Shown: positions 39,373 to 48,813, counted from the stretch's first letter. The stretch: DNA of 64,000 nucleotides from Cellulomonas sp. URHD0024 (GCF_000426185.1 NZ_KE384505.1:603975-667974), one strand, 5' to 3'. A program made the numbers and translations. The notes: generated by a model not told the origin, from the sequence alone.

Positions 39373-41166
39373 TCAGCCGACGATCTCGCAGATGGCGGTG
39401 CCCGCGCTGACGCTCGACCCGACCCCGGCGGACAGGGACGTCACGGTGCCGGCGCGGTGGGCGAGGAGCGGCTGCTCCATCTTCATGGCCTCGAGGACGA
39501 CCACGAGGTCCCCCTCGGCGACCTGGGCGCCCTCGGCGACGGCGACCTTGACGATCGTGCCCTGCATCGGGGAGGCGAGCGTGGTGCCGTTCGACGAGCT
39601 CGTCTTGGCGGCGCGTCGGACCGGTCGGCGGGCGGCCGGACCACCGCGGCCCGTCTGCGACAGTCCGCGGCCCAGGGCCAGCGCGGCGGGCAGGACGACC
39701 TCGATGCGCTTGCCTCCGACCTCGACGACGACCCGCTCCAGGGCGGCCGGCTCGTCCTCGTCCTCCTGCGGCTGTGCGGGCGCCGACGCACCGAGCGCGG
39801 CGACCGTCTCCGCGAACTCGGTCTCGATCCAGCGCGTGTGGACGGTGAACGCCTCGTCAGGGTCCGCGGGGGCGAACGCCTTGGCATCGAGGACGGCCCG
39901 GTGGAACGGGACGACCGTCGGGATGCCGACCACCTCGAGCTCCGCCAGGGCGCGGCGCGCGCGGGCCAGGGCCTGCGGACGGTCGGCGCCGGTGACGACG
40001 AGCTTCGCGATCATCGAGTCGAACAGGCCGGAGACGCTGTCTCCCTCGACCACGCCGGAGTCGACGCGCACGCCCGGGCCGGTGGGCAGGCGCAGCGTGG
40101 TGATCTTGCCGGGCGCGGGCAGGAAGCCCGCTGCCGGGTCCTCGCCGTTGATGCGGAACTCGATCGAGTGCCCGCGCGTCGGGACCGACTCGTAGCCGAG
40201 GGGTTCGCCGGCGGCGATCCGCAGCTGCTCGAGGACCAGGTCGACGCCGCTGACCTCCTCGGTCACCGGGTGCTCGACCTGGAGCCGCGTGTTGACCTCG
40301 AGGAACGAGATCGTGCCGTCGGCAGCGACGAGGAACTCGCACGTGCCCGCGCCGACGTAGCCGGCCTCGCGCAGGATCGCCTTGGAGGACTCGACGAGCT
40401 GCGTGTTCTGCTCGGCGGTGAGGAACGGCGCGGGCGCCTCCTCGACCAGCTTCTGGTGGCGGCGCTGCAGCGAGCAGTCGCGGGTGGAGACGACGACGAC
40501 CGTGCCGTGCTCGTCGGCAAGGCACTGGGTCTCGACGTGCCGCGGACGGTCCAGGTACCGCTCGACGAAGCACTCGCCGCGACCGAACGCCGCGACAGCC
40601 TCGCGGACCGCCGACTCGAACATCTCGTCGATCTCGTCGACGGTGCGGGCGACCTTCAGGCCGCGTCCGCCGCCGCCGAACGCCGCCTTGATCGCGATCG
40701 GCATGCCGTGCTCCGCCGCGAACGCGTGGATCTCGGCGACGCCCTGGACCGGGTCGGGTGTCCCGGCGACGAGGGGGGCACCTGCGCGCTGCGCGATGTG
40801 CCGTGCGCTGACCTTGTCGCCCAGCGACTCGATCGCCGACGGCGGGGGACCGATCCAGGTCAGCCCGGCGTCGATGACCGCCTGCGCGAACGCGGCGTTC
40901 TCCGCGAGGAAGCCGTAGCCCGGGTGCACGGCGTCCGCGCCGGAGCGCCGAGCGACGTCCAGCAGCTTGGCGATGTCGAGGTAGGTCTCCGCGGCGCGGG
41001 CACCGCCGAGTGCGAACGCCTCGTCGGCGATGCGCACGTGCAGGGCCTCGCGGTCGGTGTCGGCGTAGACGGCGACGGAGCCGATCGACGCGTCGCGACA
41101 GGCACGGGCGATGCGGACGGCGATCTCACCGCGGTTGGCGATGAGGACCTTGGAGATGACGGGCAC
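39373..41166 (-). CDS. accA: acyl-CoA carboxylase alpha subunit (biotin carboxylase + BCCP)
   Basis: Protein of 597 residues that carboxylates its own biotin with ATP and bicarbonate. [20 protein letters not shown] opens the biotin carboxylase domain; [10 protein letters not shown] is the ATP-grasp loop, [17 protein letters not shown] and [20 protein letters not shown] are active-site motifs. A linker near 460-520 leads to the biotin carrier domain, where [12 protein letters not shown] holds the biotinyl Lys. It should pair with the AccD and epsilon proteins near 47 kb, and BirA would attach the biotin. It has a leaderless promoter before GTG 41166. Confidence 0.95.
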   Translation of the reverse strand: MPVISKVLIANRGEIAVRIARACRDASIGSVAVYADTDREALHVRIADEAFALGGARAAETYLDIAKLLDVARRSGADAVHPGYGFLAENAAFAQAVIDAGLTWIGPPPSAIESLGDKVSARHIAQRAGAPLVAGTPDPVQGVAEIHAFAAEHGMPIAIKAAFGGGGRGLKVARTVDEIDEMFESAVREAVAAFGRGECFVERYLDRPRHVETQCLADEHGTVVVVSTRDCSLQRRHQKLVEEAPAPFLTAEQNTQLVESSKAILREAGYVGAGTCEFLVAADGTISFLEVNTRLQVEHPVTEEVSGVDLVLEQLRIAAGEPLGYESVPTRGHSIEFRINGEDPAAGFLPAPGKITTLRLPTGPGVRVDSGVVEGDSVSGLFDSMIAKLVVTGADRPQALARARRALAELEVVGIPTVVPFHRAVLDAKAFAPADPDEAFTVHTRWIETEFAETVAALGASAPAQPQEDEDEPAALERVVVEVGGKRIEVVLPAALALGRGLSQTGRGGPAARRPVRRAAKTSSSNGTTLASPMQGTIVKVAVAEGAQVAEGDLVVVLEAMKMEQPLLAHRAGTVTSLSAGVGSSVSAGTAICEIVG

Positions 41167-41171
41167 GGCTC

Positions 41172-41177
41172 ACCGTA
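41172..41177 (-). promoter_or_regulatory. -10 element of a leaderless accA promoter
   Basis: TACGGT (minus strand) lies five bases before the GTG at 41166. Confidence 0.45.
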
Positions 41178-41331
41178 ACGTGGAGGCAGGCTTTGGCTCG
41201 CGCCGTGGCCGCGCGCCCGCGCAAGATTGGGGATCCGGCCAGGCCCGGCGTGCGGTTCTTGTAGGTTTCCGACGACGACCGGCCCGAAGACGGCGCGCTC
41301 GGGGCGCCGGGTTGTCGCCTAGGGACAATTT

Positions 41332-41973
41332 CTACGCCGAACGCCACAGGTCCGGGATGCGTACGCCGACCGCGCCGAGCAGCTCGCGCAGCAGCGGCAG
41401 GCTCAGCCCGACGACGCCGTGGTGGTCGCCCTCGATCCGCTCGACGAACGGTCCGCCGAGGCCGTCGATCGTGAACGCGCCGGCCACGGCGAGCGGTTCA
41501 CCGGTCGTGACGTAGGCGTCGATCTCGTCGTCGGTCAGGTCCGCGAACGTCACGGTCGTCGACGAGGTCGCGCCGAGCATGGTCGGCGTCGCGCGCTCGT
41601 CCATCAGCCAGTGCCCGGTGTGCAGGACGCCGGTCTTCCCGCGCATCGCCTGCCACCTGGTCCGGGCCTCGTCCGCGTCGGCCGGCTTGCCGTAGATCTG
41701 GCCGTCCAGCTCGAGCATCGAGTCGCAGCCGAGGAGCAGGAGGTCGTCGGCGTCGTCGAGGTCCTCGGGCAGGTTCCGGGACACGTCCTCCACCTTGGCC
41801 TGGGCCAGCAGCAGCACCGCGTCGGCCGGCTCCAGCGCACCGAACCTGACCTCGGCGGCGGCCAGCGTGGCCACCTCGTCGAGGTCGGAGACCGCGACCA
41901 GCGGGTCGATCCCCGCGGCGACGAGCGTGGCGCGGCGGGCGGGCGAGGCGGAGGCGAGCAGCAGGCGGGTCAC
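41332..41973 (-). CDS. maf: Maf-like nucleoside triphosphate pyrophosphatase
   Basis: Protein of 213 residues. LLLASASPARRATLVAAGID is the Maf N-terminal signature with the substrate-binding Ser and Arg; LLGCDSMLELDGQIYGKP carries the metal/catalytic Asp; VAGAFTIDGLGGPFVERIEG is the third conserved block. Maf proteins hydrolyse non-canonical or selected nucleoside triphosphates (dTTP, UTP, m7GTP or pseudo-UTP, depending on subfamily) to monophosphates. Often near carboxylase genes in actinobacteria, as here. The 165 bases between it and accA hold no gene I can see. Confidence 0.92.
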   Translation of the reverse strand: MTRLLLASASPARRATLVAAGIDPLVAVSDLDEVATLAAAEVRFGALEPADAVLLLAQAKVEDVSRNLPEDLDDADDLLLLGCDSMLELDGQIYGKPADADEARTRWQAMRGKTGVLHTGHWLMDERATPTMLGATSSTTVTFADLTDDEIDAYVTTGEPLAVAGAFTIDGLGGPFVERIEGDHHGVVGLSLPLLRELLGAVGVRIPDLWRSA

Positions 41974-41981
41974 GGGATGCG

Positions 41982-41987
41982 AGCCTA
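41982..41987 (-). promoter_or_regulatory. -10 element before maf
   Basis: TAGGCT (minus strand) lies eight bases before the GTG at 41973. Confidence 0.4.
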
Positions 41988-41999
41988 CGGCGTGGTGCG

Positions 42000-43058
42000 T
42001 CAGGACGGCGGCGGCGCCGTGCTGTCCCGGACGACGAGCGCGACCGCGACGACGTGCTGCTCGGGGTCGGCGGGGTCACCGGCGCGTTCTCGCGCGATCG
42101 AGCGGGTGAGTGCCCCGGCCGCGGCCCTGCCCTTGGCCTCGAAGTCCTGGCGGATGGTGGTCAGCGTCGGTCGCAGACGTCGGGCCAGCGGGACGTCGTC
42201 GTACCCGATCACCGACACGTCCTGCGGTACCCGCAGGCCACGCTGCTCGGCGGCGTGCACGACGGCCGCGGCCATCAGGTCGGAGAAGCACAGGACGGCC
42301 GTGGGAGGCGTGTCACCGGCGAGCAGCGCGCGGGCGCCCTCGGAGATGTACGGCTCCATGTTGTCGTGGACCTCGTACGTCACCGGTGTGGCGCAGCCGG
42401 CGGTCAGGGTCTCGATCCAGCCGAGCTGGCGCTCGCGCGCGACGAACCCGCTCGCCGCCGCGGTGACGTCCGGTGCCCAGCCGGGTGGGACCTCGACGTT
42501 CATGGTGAAGGTGGCCACGCGTCGGTGGCCGAGGTCGAGCAGGTGCTGGGCGGCCAGGCGCGCACCCTCGCGCTCGTCGAGGATCACGCTCGCAGATCCG
42601 GGCCGCGGGTCGCCGTCGACGAACACGAGCGGGAGCTTGCGGCGGACGAGCCAGTCGACGGCGGGGTAGTCGGCGGCGCAGCCGTAGACGAGCGCCGCGT
42701 CCATGGGGATGTCGCGCGCGGGGATCATGCCCTCGGCGCCGTTCGCGGGGAGCAGGACGACCGCGAGCCCGGTCGGGGCCAGCTCCTCGGCGACCGCGCC
42801 GAAGAACGCGGCGGCGATCGGGTCGCGGAACGCGGCGCCGACGGACTCGGTGAGCAGCACGCCCACGGCGCCCGTCGTGCCGCGGGCGAGCGCCCGTGCC
42901 GACGGGTCCGGGCCGACGTACCCGAGCTGGGCCGCGGCGTCGAGGATCGTGCGGCGCATCTCGGCCGAGAGCTGGTCGGGGCGCGAGAACGCGTTGGAGA
43001 CCGTCATCCGGCTGACGCCGACGCGGTCCGCGATGGTCTGCAGCGTCACGCGCGCCAC
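42000..43058 (-). CDS. LacI family transcriptional regulator
   Basis: DNA-binding repressor of 352 residues. The helix-turn-helix is VTLQTIADRVGVSRMTVSNA, followed by the hinge helix region ARALARGTTGAVGVLL and a periplasmic-binding-type ligand domain (VLCFSDLMAAAVVHA, DVSVIGYDDVPLARRLRPTL). I chose GTG 43058 because LacI proteins start right before the HTH. An in-frame GTG at 43181 would add 41 residues and overlap the small upstream ORF by GTGA, so it cannot be ruled out. The ligand and targets are unknown; no sugar operon is adjacent. Confidence 0.88.
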   Translation of the reverse strand: MARVTLQTIADRVGVSRMTVSNAFSRPDQLSAEMRRTILDAAAQLGYVGPDPSARALARGTTGAVGVLLTESVGAAFRDPIAAAFFGAVAEELAPTGLAVVLLPANGAEGMIPARDIPMDAALVYGCAADYPAVDWLVRRKLPLVFVDGDPRPGSASVILDEREGARLAAQHLLDLGHRRVATFTMNVEVPPGWAPDVTAAASGFVARERQLGWIETLTAGCATPVTYEVHDNMEPYISEGARALLAGDTPPTAVLCFSDLMAAAVVHAAEQRGLRVPQDVSVIGYDDVPLARRLRPTLTTIRQDFEAKGRAAAGALTRSIARERAGDPADPEQHVVAVALVVRDSTAPPPS

Positions 43059-43177
43059 GGGCGTACCGCCGTCCCGGTCCGCGGGAACGAGCCCGATCGG
43101 CGGCGCGCTGCGGCCCGCACGCGCGCCGACATCCTGTTCCGCTCCATGCGGGACAGGGTAGGTCGCCGCGGCGTTCG

Positions 43178-43411
43178 TCACCGCGTCGCCGTGCCGCCCG
43201 GGTGTGCCGGGGCGGGGCTGATCGCGTCGGCCACGTGGTGCAGGAGGCCGGCGACGGAACGGCGGGTGCGCGCCACCGGGGGCCGACGGCTCTGGGAGGT
43301 GCGACGGCGCCGGGTCACGACGACCGGAGCCGTCGGGAAGGCGCTGTGCGCTTCGTGGTACGTGGCGGGCGGCCCGAAGAGCAGCCCCAGCTGGGGTCCG
43401 TCCATGGACAT
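43178..43411 (-). CDS. small basic protein of unknown function upstream of a LacI regulator
   Basis: A 77-residue ORF starting MSMDGPQLGLLFGPPATYHE, with a basic middle (VVVTRRRRTSQSRRPPVART) and an Ala/Pro/Gly-rich end. No membrane segment, no Cys, no family I know. A perfect GGAGG sits five bases before the ATG, and an AT-rich promoter-like stretch lies a further 30-60 bases upstream, which argues for a real gene. Its TGA overlaps a GTG of the LacI frame, so the two may be co-translated. Function not assigned. Confidence 0.62.
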   Translation of the reverse strand: MSMDGPQLGLLFGPPATYHEAHSAFPTAPVVVTRRRRTSQSRRPPVARTRRSVAGLLHHVADAISPAPAHPGGTATR

Positions 43412-43630
43412 GGTGTCCTCCGGTTCCTGGTCGGTCCATGTATTCTCTGTACCGATAAAGTCGCCGGGACTCCTATACCGGTCAAGATGTGTTCGGACGG
43501 GACTTCCGGCCCGGTCCTGAGCACAGCGAACGCAGGGCAGAATGGAGGCGCACTGGGCGGGTCGCGGCGGGCGGTACCGCCGGCCCGGGCGGGCGGCGAC
43601 GGAGTCGGCCCGAGCGCACGAGGAGAGCAG

Positions 43631-44350
43631 ATGGCTGACGCGACGCGAGCAACGTCGAAGGGTGTGGACGACGGCGTCCCGGACCCCGAGACCGACCTCG
43701 ACCCGATCGACGACGACGACCTCGACGACTACGTCGATCCCGACCCCGACCTGCTCGAACCGCCGACCCTGGAGTGGCGGCGCCGGACCGCGATCGAGAT
43801 GGTCATCTCCGGCGCGCTCGGCCTGCTCGCCTCGTTCGTCCTGTCGATCGACGCGCTCAAGCTGGCGCACGACCCGAAGGCCGCGCTGAGCTGCTCGATC
43901 AACCCGGTGCTCGACTGCGCCAAGGTCGCGCTCCGGCCCGAGGCGCACATCCTGGGCGACTACTTCCCGAACGCGTTCCTCGGCATCGCGGCCGAGTCGG
44001 TCGTCATCACGATCGCCGTAGCCATGATCGGCGGCGTCGTGTTCCCGCGGTGGTTCATGCTCAGCGCGCAGGCCGTCTACTCGGTCGGCCTGCTCTTCGC
44101 CTGGTACCTGTTCGGCGTCTCGTACTTCGCCATCCACGCCCTGTGCCCGTGGTGCCTGCTGATCACCGCGACGACCACGCTCGTGTGGGCCGGCCTGACG
44201 CGCATCAACGTCCGCGACGGGGTGATCGACATCGGCCCCGGGGCGCGGCGGTTCGTCGCGAGCGGGAACGACTGGTTCGTGACGGTCGCCGTGCTCGTCT
44301 TCATGGTCGCCGCGATCGTGCTGCGGTACGGGTCTCAGCTGATCGCCTGA
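43631..44350 (+). CDS. vitamin K epoxide reductase (VKOR) family membrane protein
   Basis: Protein of 239 residues. An acidic cytoplasmic tail (LDPIDDDDLDDYVDPDPDLL) of about 60 residues precedes the VKOR domain, which has four to five helices. The shuttle Cys pair is CSINPVLDCAKV and the quinone-side pair is ALCPWCLL (CxxC). Bacterial VKOR reoxidises a DsbA-like thioredoxin, passing electrons to menaquinone and so driving disulfide formation outside the membrane. No DsbA partner lies nearby or is fused to it. ATG 43631 has GAGGAGA upstream. Confidence 0.9.
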   Translation: MADATRATSKGVDDGVPDPETDLDPIDDDDLDDYVDPDPDLLEPPTLEWRRRTAIEMVISGALGLLASFVLSIDALKLAHDPKAALSCSINPVLDCAKVALRPEAHILGDYFPNAFLGIAAESVVITIAVAMIGGVVFPRWFMLSAQAVYSVGLLFAWYLFGVSYFAIHALCPWCLLITATTTLVWAGLTRINVRDGVIDIGPGARRFVASGNDWFVTVAVLVFMVAAIVLRYGSQLIA

Positions 44351-44408
44351 CGCCGCCAGGGCGCGGGCCGGGTCCGCGCTCAGCCCGGTTCGCGCTCAGC
44401 CCGGTGAC

Positions 44409-44520
44409 GGTTGAGCCGGGCGTCGGTTGAGCCGGGCGTCCGCTGAGCCGGGCGTCCGCTGAGCCGAGCGTCCGCTGAGCCGGGCGCCCGCTCAGCCGGG
44501 CGCGCGCCGCCCGCTCAGCC
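44409..44520. repeat. 16-bp tandem repeat running into the DUF885 stop codon
   Basis: Seven tandem 16-base units; clean ones read CGCTGAGCCGGGCGTC or GGTTGAGCCGGGCGTC, later ones change TGAG to TCAG. Two looser copies precede them from 44374. The stop codon of the minus-strand gene (44515-44517) lies inside the last unit, so the array begins at the gene's end and extends downstream. Confidence 0.9.
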
Positions 44521-46233
44521 CGCGAACGCCTGCTTCAGCACGTCCAGGGGGAGGGCACCCATGCCCAGCGCGCGGGCGTGGAACGCGCGCAGGTCGAACG
44601 CTTCGCCGGCAGCGGCGGACTTCGCGGCTGCCTCGTCGCGCGTCTGCTCCCAGAGACGCTGGCCGATCTTGTAGGACGGTGCCTGCCCGGGCCACCCGAG
44701 GTACCGGTTCCACTCGAACCGGATGAACGCCTCGGGCATGTTGAAGTTCGCCTTGAGGAACTCCCAGCCCTTGTCGGCGTCCCAGGTCCCCCCGCCCCAC
44801 TCCTGCGGCGCCGGCAGCCCGAGGTGGACGCCCAGGTCGAAGACCACGCGGGCGGCACGCATGCGCTGGCCGTCGAGCATGCCGAGGCGGTCGCCGGGGT
44901 CGTCGAGGAAGCCGAGGTCCGCCATGAGCCGCTCGCTGTAGAGCGCCCACCCCTCGCCGTACCCGGAGGTCCAGCACGCGAGCCGGCGCCACCGGTTCAG
45001 CGTCGCCCGCTCGTAGACCGCCTGGCCCATCTGCAGGTGATGCCCCGGGACGCCCTCGTGGTAGACCGTCGTCTTCTCCCGCCAGGTGTTGAAGGTGGTG
45101 ACCTCGGGCGGCACCGACCACCACATGCGGCCCGGTCGGCTGAAGTCGTCGCTCGGCGGTGTGTAGTAGATGCCGCCGTTCTGGGTCGGGGCGATCCGAC
45201 ACTCGAGGCGGCGCAGCTCGGCGGGGATGTCGAAGTGTGCCCCGTCGAGGGCCTCGATCGCCGCGTCCGCGGTCTCCTGCATCCACGCCTGGAGGGCGTC
45301 CGTGCCGGTCAGCAGGCGGGACGGGTCCTGGTCGAGCACCGCGACGGCGTCCGCGACGGTCGCTCCCGGTCCGGCGATCTGCGCAGCGACGGCTTCCTGC
45401 TCGGCGACGACGCGCGCGAGCTCGTCGAGTCCCCACCGGTAGGTCTCGTCGAGGTCGACTCTCGCGCCGAGGAACTCACGCGACCACAGTGCGTACCGCG
45501 TGCGACCGGCCGCGTCGGACTCCGGGGCCAGCGGAGCGAGCTCGTCGCGCAGGAAGGCGGCGAGCGTGCTGTAGGCCCGCCGTGCGGCGGCCGCGCCGTG
45601 CTCGAGCTCCGCGCGCACCAGGGAGCAGGACGCCGACTCGTCGAGCACCGAGTCCACGAGCTCGCCCGTGATGAACGTCGTGAAGAACGAGGTCGGGGGG
45701 TCGGCGAGCTCGTCGGCCTGCCGAGCTGCCTCTGCCACCTGACGCGCGGCAGCGACCCCGGACAGCGTGGCGCCGAGCCGCAGGGACTCGACGTAGCCGT
45801 CGACCGCGAACGGCAGCGCGTTGAGGCGGGCGGCGATGTTGGACCACGCCTCGACGGTGTCCGTGGGCATGACGTCGAAGATGCCGCGCAGGTGCTGCAC
45901 CGGCGACTCGATGCTGTTCAGGGAGCGGTGCTGCTCGCCGGCCTCGTAGAGCTCGATCGTGAGCCCCAGCCGTTCGCGCATCGCCGCGAGGGTGAGCTCG
46001 TCCACGGCGTCGACCGGCACCTGGCCGTCGAGGGAGGCCAGGGTGGACCGCGCGAGGGCGACGCGTGCGTCGATGCCCGCCGGCGAGAGGTCCGTCATCT
46101 CGTGGTCGTGACCAGCGATCCCGATCGCCGTCGCGGCCAGCGGGTCCAGCACCGCGTACCGCGTCAGGTACGACTCGGCGATCTCGTCGATGGAGGTGCT
46201 CGCACGTTCTTCCGACCTCGGCGTCATCGTCAC
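44515..46233 (-). CDS. DUF885 family zinc metallopeptidase-like protein
   Basis: Protein of 572 residues of the DUF885 family, distant relatives of gluzincin peptidases. The zinc/catalytic motif is TVYHEGVPGHHLQMGQAVYE near residue 370, a variant HExxxGHH, and YGEGWALYSERLM carries the third ligand Glu. No signal peptide, so cytoplasmic. Substrates of the family are largely unknown. TACGCT seven bases before GTG 46233 suggests this start; an ATG at 46227 is two codons further in. Its stop is embedded in a tandem repeat. Confidence 0.85.
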   Translation of the reverse strand: MTMTPRSEERASTSIDEIAESYLTRYAVLDPLAATAIGIAGHDHEMTDLSPAGIDARVALARSTLASLDGQVPVDAVDELTLAAMRERLGLTIELYEAGEQHRSLNSIESPVQHLRGIFDVMPTDTVEAWSNIAARLNALPFAVDGYVESLRLGATLSGVAAARQVAEAARQADELADPPTSFFTTFITGELVDSVLDESASCSLVRAELEHGAAAARRAYSTLAAFLRDELAPLAPESDAAGRTRYALWSREFLGARVDLDETYRWGLDELARVVAEQEAVAAQIAGPGATVADAVAVLDQDPSRLLTGTDALQAWMQETADAAIEALDGAHFDIPAELRRLECRIAPTQNGGIYYTPPSDDFSRPGRMWWSVPPEVTTFNTWREKTTVYHEGVPGHHLQMGQAVYERATLNRWRRLACWTSGYGEGWALYSERLMADLGFLDDPGDRLGMLDGQRMRAARVVFDLGVHLGLPAPQEWGGGTWDADKGWEFLKANFNMPEAFIRFEWNRYLGWPGQAPSYKIGQRLWEQTRDEAAAKSAAAGEAFDLRAFHARALGMGALPLDVLKQAFAG

Positions 46234-46240
46234 GCCCGCG

Positions 46241-46246
46241 AGCGTA
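46241..46246 (-). promoter_or_regulatory. -10 element of a leaderless DUF885 promoter
   Basis: TACGCT (minus strand) lies seven bases before the GTG at 46233. Confidence 0.45.
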
Positions 46247-46301
46247 CTTGTCGGTACGCCGCGCCGCAGGTGTCCGGTAGCGGTCGCCCAGCACCGGAGG
46301 G

Positions 46302-46541
46302 TCAGGCGCGCAGGCTCCAGCGCCATGCGTCGGGGCCCGGGCGGAGAGCGTCGTCGCGCACGCCCCGCATCGTGCGGCGGCGGTCCGCCCAGGGCGCCGC
46401 GACCCCATCCACGGCCGGCTCGGCATGGCCGGCGCGCTCCGAGGCCGCTGCCATCAGGCCCGCGACGAGCGCAGCGAGCTCGACGTCGTCAGGGGTGCCG
46501 CGCACCACCTGCATCTGCGTGCTCTCGGGCGCGTCGCTCAC
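46302..46541 (-). CDS. accE: acyl-CoA carboxylase epsilon subunit
   Basis: Small protein of 79 residues. The start (MQVVRGTPDDVELAALVAGL) and the Trp-rich end (APWADRRRTM; PDAWRWSLRA) match the AccE/PccE small subunits that activate actinobacterial acyl-CoA carboxylases by binding the beta subunit. It is in the operon with the beta subunit, separated by a His/Asp-rich gene. GTG at 46541 overlaps that gene's stop by GTGA. Confidence 0.87.
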   Translation of the reverse strand: MSDAPESTQMQVVRGTPDDVELAALVAGLMAAASERAGHAEPAVDGVAAPWADRRRTMRGVRDDALRPGPDAWRWSLRA

Positions 46542-47095
46542 GCGTCGTCGCCATCCTCGTCGTCCTCGTCCTCGTCCTCGTCGAAGTCGAACGGCGCACC
46601 GCGGGACGCCCCCCAGCCGTCGACGACGAAACCAGCCTCGACGAGGCGACCCGCGAGGTCCGAACCGCCCTGCTCGACCAGGTCGAGGACGGAGTCGAGC
46701 GACAGGTCCGAGGTCCCCACCGGGGGACCGATCAGGAACCCGAGGTGGAACGTGTCGACCTCGAGCGGCTCGGCCAGCCCGTCCGCGTCGCCGTCGTCCT
46801 CGTCGCCCCACGACATGCCCGTGAGATCCGCGTGCAGGCCCAGGCGCTCGTGCAGGAGGTCGTAGAGGCGGGCGTTCAGGCCGCCGATCTCCGACTCGAG
46901 CGCGAGGATGCGCGGGTCCTCGTCGGCCTCGGTCGAGCCGAACTCGGCGCGGACGCCGACGGCGGTGTCCACGTACCCGTGCAGCGCGGTCGTCAGCTGG
47001 TCGACGAGGACGTGCAGATCGGCGCTCTCGACTCCGTGCAGCGGGTCCGGACCGTGGGCCGCGTGGGTGTGGTCGTCGTGGTCGTCGTGGCTCAT
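46538..47095 (-). CDS. His/Asp-rich protein of unknown function in the carboxylase operon
   Basis: Protein of 185 residues starting MSHDDHDDHTHAAHGPDPLH, a possible metal-binding patch, and ending in an acidic run (DFDEDEDEDDEDGDDA). The middle is predicted alpha-helical (ALESEIGGLNARLYDLLHER). No membrane segment or known domain. It starts 10 bases after accD and overlaps accE by GTGA, so it is made with both carboxylase subunits. I do not recognise it; a carboxylase accessory role is inference from position. Confidence 0.72.
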   Translation of the reverse strand: MSHDDHDDHTHAAHGPDPLHGVESADLHVLVDQLTTALHGYVDTAVGVRAEFGSTEADEDPRILALESEIGGLNARLYDLLHERLGLHADLTGMSWGDEDDGDADGLAEPLEVDTFHLGFLIGPPVGTSDLSLDSVLDLVEQGGSDLAGRLVEAGFVVDGWGASRGAPFDFDEDEDEDDEDGDDA

Positions 47096-47105
47096 AGGTC
47101 GAGGC

Positions 47106-48710
47106 TCATAGCGGTATGTTCCCGTGCTTCTTCGGGGGCAGCGACGCCCGTTTGGTGCGCAGCAGACGCAGGGCCTTGGTGACCTCGGCGCGGGTCCTGC
47201 TCGGGGGGATCACCGCGTCGACGTAGCCGCGCTGGGCAGCATCCCACGGGTTCACGATGGCCTCCTCGTACTCCGCGGTCAGGCGGCGCCGCTCGGCCTC
47301 GACATCACCCTCGGCGTCGGCCACCTTCTTCAGGGCGCCGCGCTGCAGGATGTTCACCGCACCGCCGGCCCCCATGACCGCGATCTGCGCCGTGGGCCAG
47401 GCGAGGTTGACGTCCGCGCCCAGCTGCTTGGACCCCATGACGATGTAGGCGCCACCGTACGCCTTGCGGGTGATCACGGTGACGAGCGGCACGGTGGCCT
47501 CGGCATAGGCGTAGATGAGCTTGGCGCCGCGCCGGATGATGCCGTTCCACTCCTGGTCCGTGCCCGGCAGGAAGCCCGGGACGTCGACGAACGTCAGCAC
47601 CGGGATGTTGAACGCGTCGCACGTGCGCACGAAGCGGGCGGCCTTCTCGGCCGCGTTGATGTCGAGCGTGCCGGCCATGGACATCGGCTGGTTGGCGACG
47701 ATCCCCACGGGGTGGCCCTCCACGTGCCCGAACCCGATGAGCACGTTCTGGGCGTACAACGGCATGACCTCGAGAAGTACACCGTCGTCCAGCACGTGCT
47801 CGACGACCGTGCGCATGTCGTACGGCTGGTTGTCCGAGTCGGGCAGGAGGGTGTCGAGCTCTTCGTCCTCCTCGGTGACCGACAGGTCCGCCGCGTGGTC
47901 GAACGTCCACGGGTCGGTGAGGTTGTTCTGCGGCAGGTAGGTGAGCAGCGCGCGGACGTAGTCGAAGGCGTCGTCCTCGTCGGAACCCATGTAGTGCGCG
48001 ACGCCGGAGCGGGTGTTGTGCGTGGTCGCGCCGCCGAGCTCCTCGAAGCCCACGTCCTCGCCGGTGACCGCGCGGATGACGTCGGGGCCGGTGATGAACA
48101 TGTTCGACGAGCCGTCGGCCATGACGATGAAGTCGGTCAGCGCGGGGGAGTACACCGCGCCGCCCGCCGACGGGCCGAGGATCAGGCTGATCTGCGGGAT
48201 GACACCCGAGGCCGCGACGTTGCGACGGAAGATCTCCGCGAACTGGGTGAGGGCCGCGACACCCTCCTGGATGCGTGCGCCGCCGCCGTCGCTGATACCG
48301 ATGATCGGGACGCCCGTGCGCAGCGCGAGGTCCATGACCTTGGTGATCTTCTCGCCGTGCACCTCGCCGAGGCTGCCTCCGAAGACCGTGAAGTCCTGCG
48401 AGTAGATGCACACCGGGCGGCCGTCGATCGTGCCGTGGCCCACGACGACCCCGTCGCCGGCGAACTTCTTCTTGTCGAGGCCGAAGTTCACCGACCGGTG
48501 CTGGACGAACGCGTCGATCTCGGTGAAGGAGTCCTCGTCGAGGAGCTGCTCGATGCGCTCGCGGGCGGACCGCTTGCCGCGGGCGTGCTGCTTGTCGACC
48601 GCGTTCTGCTCGGCCTCGCCCTGCGCCTCGTACCGAGCAGCGAGGTCAGCCAGCTTGCCGGCCGTGGTGCGCGGGGCGGCGGTGTCCGCAGGCTGCTTGA
48701 TCTCAGTCAC
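47106..48710 (-). CDS. accD: acyl-CoA carboxylase beta subunit (carboxyltransferase)
   Basis: Protein of 534 residues that moves the carboxyl group from biotin to acetyl-CoA, propionyl-CoA or longer acyl-CoA. The two crotonase-like halves show [20 protein letters not shown] and [19 protein letters not shown] in the first, and [20 protein letters not shown] with [18 protein letters not shown] in the second; these hold the oxyanion-hole glycines. Acyl chain preference cannot be set from sequence alone. First gene of accD-unknown-accE. Its GTG start has a leaderless promoter, and birA is divergent. Confidence 0.95.
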   Translation of the reverse strand: MTEIKQPADTAAPRTTAGKLADLAARYEAQGEAEQNAVDKQHARGKRSARERIEQLLDEDSFTEIDAFVQHRSVNFGLDKKKFAGDGVVVGHGTIDGRPVCIYSQDFTVFGGSLGEVHGEKITKVMDLALRTGVPIIGISDGGGARIQEGVAALTQFAEIFRRNVAASGVIPQISLILGPSAGGAVYSPALTDFIVMADGSSNMFITGPDVIRAVTGEDVGFEELGGATTHNTRSGVAHYMGSDEDDAFDYVRALLTYLPQNNLTDPWTFDHAADLSVTEEDEELDTLLPDSDNQPYDMRTVVEHVLDDGVLLEVMPLYAQNVLIGFGHVEGHPVGIVANQPMSMAGTLDINAAEKAARFVRTCDAFNIPVLTFVDVPGFLPGTDQEWNGIIRRGAKLIYAYAEATVPLVTVITRKAYGGAYIVMGSKQLGADVNLAWPTAQIAVMGAGGAVNILQRGALKKVADAEGDVEAERRRLTAEYEEAIVNPWDAAQRGYVDAVIPPSRTRAEVTKALRLLRTKRASLPPKKHGNIPL

Positions 48711-48716
48711 CCGACG

Positions 48717-48722
48717 AGGCTA
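48717..48722 (-). promoter_or_regulatory. -10 element of a leaderless accD promoter
   Basis: TAGCCT (minus strand) lies six bases before the GTG at 48710. Confidence 0.5.
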
Positions 48723-48813
48723 GTTGTCGAAGCCCTCCATCGACGTGCAGGCGCATCACGGTCTTCGTCGCGTCGGGGTGTCGAGTTCCCACAACGCGCG
48801 ACAGGATGACGTC

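Noticed and set aside
41167..41331. Possible small gene or RNA between maf and accA
   Set aside because: No open frame with a start context and no stable fold obvious by eye.
43499..43512. GGGACTTCCGGCCC, a full match to the DosR core GGGAC-N4-GNCCC, between the small ORF and VKOR
   Set aside because: With this base composition several such matches are expected by chance in 64 kb, and neither neighbour is a known DosR-type target.
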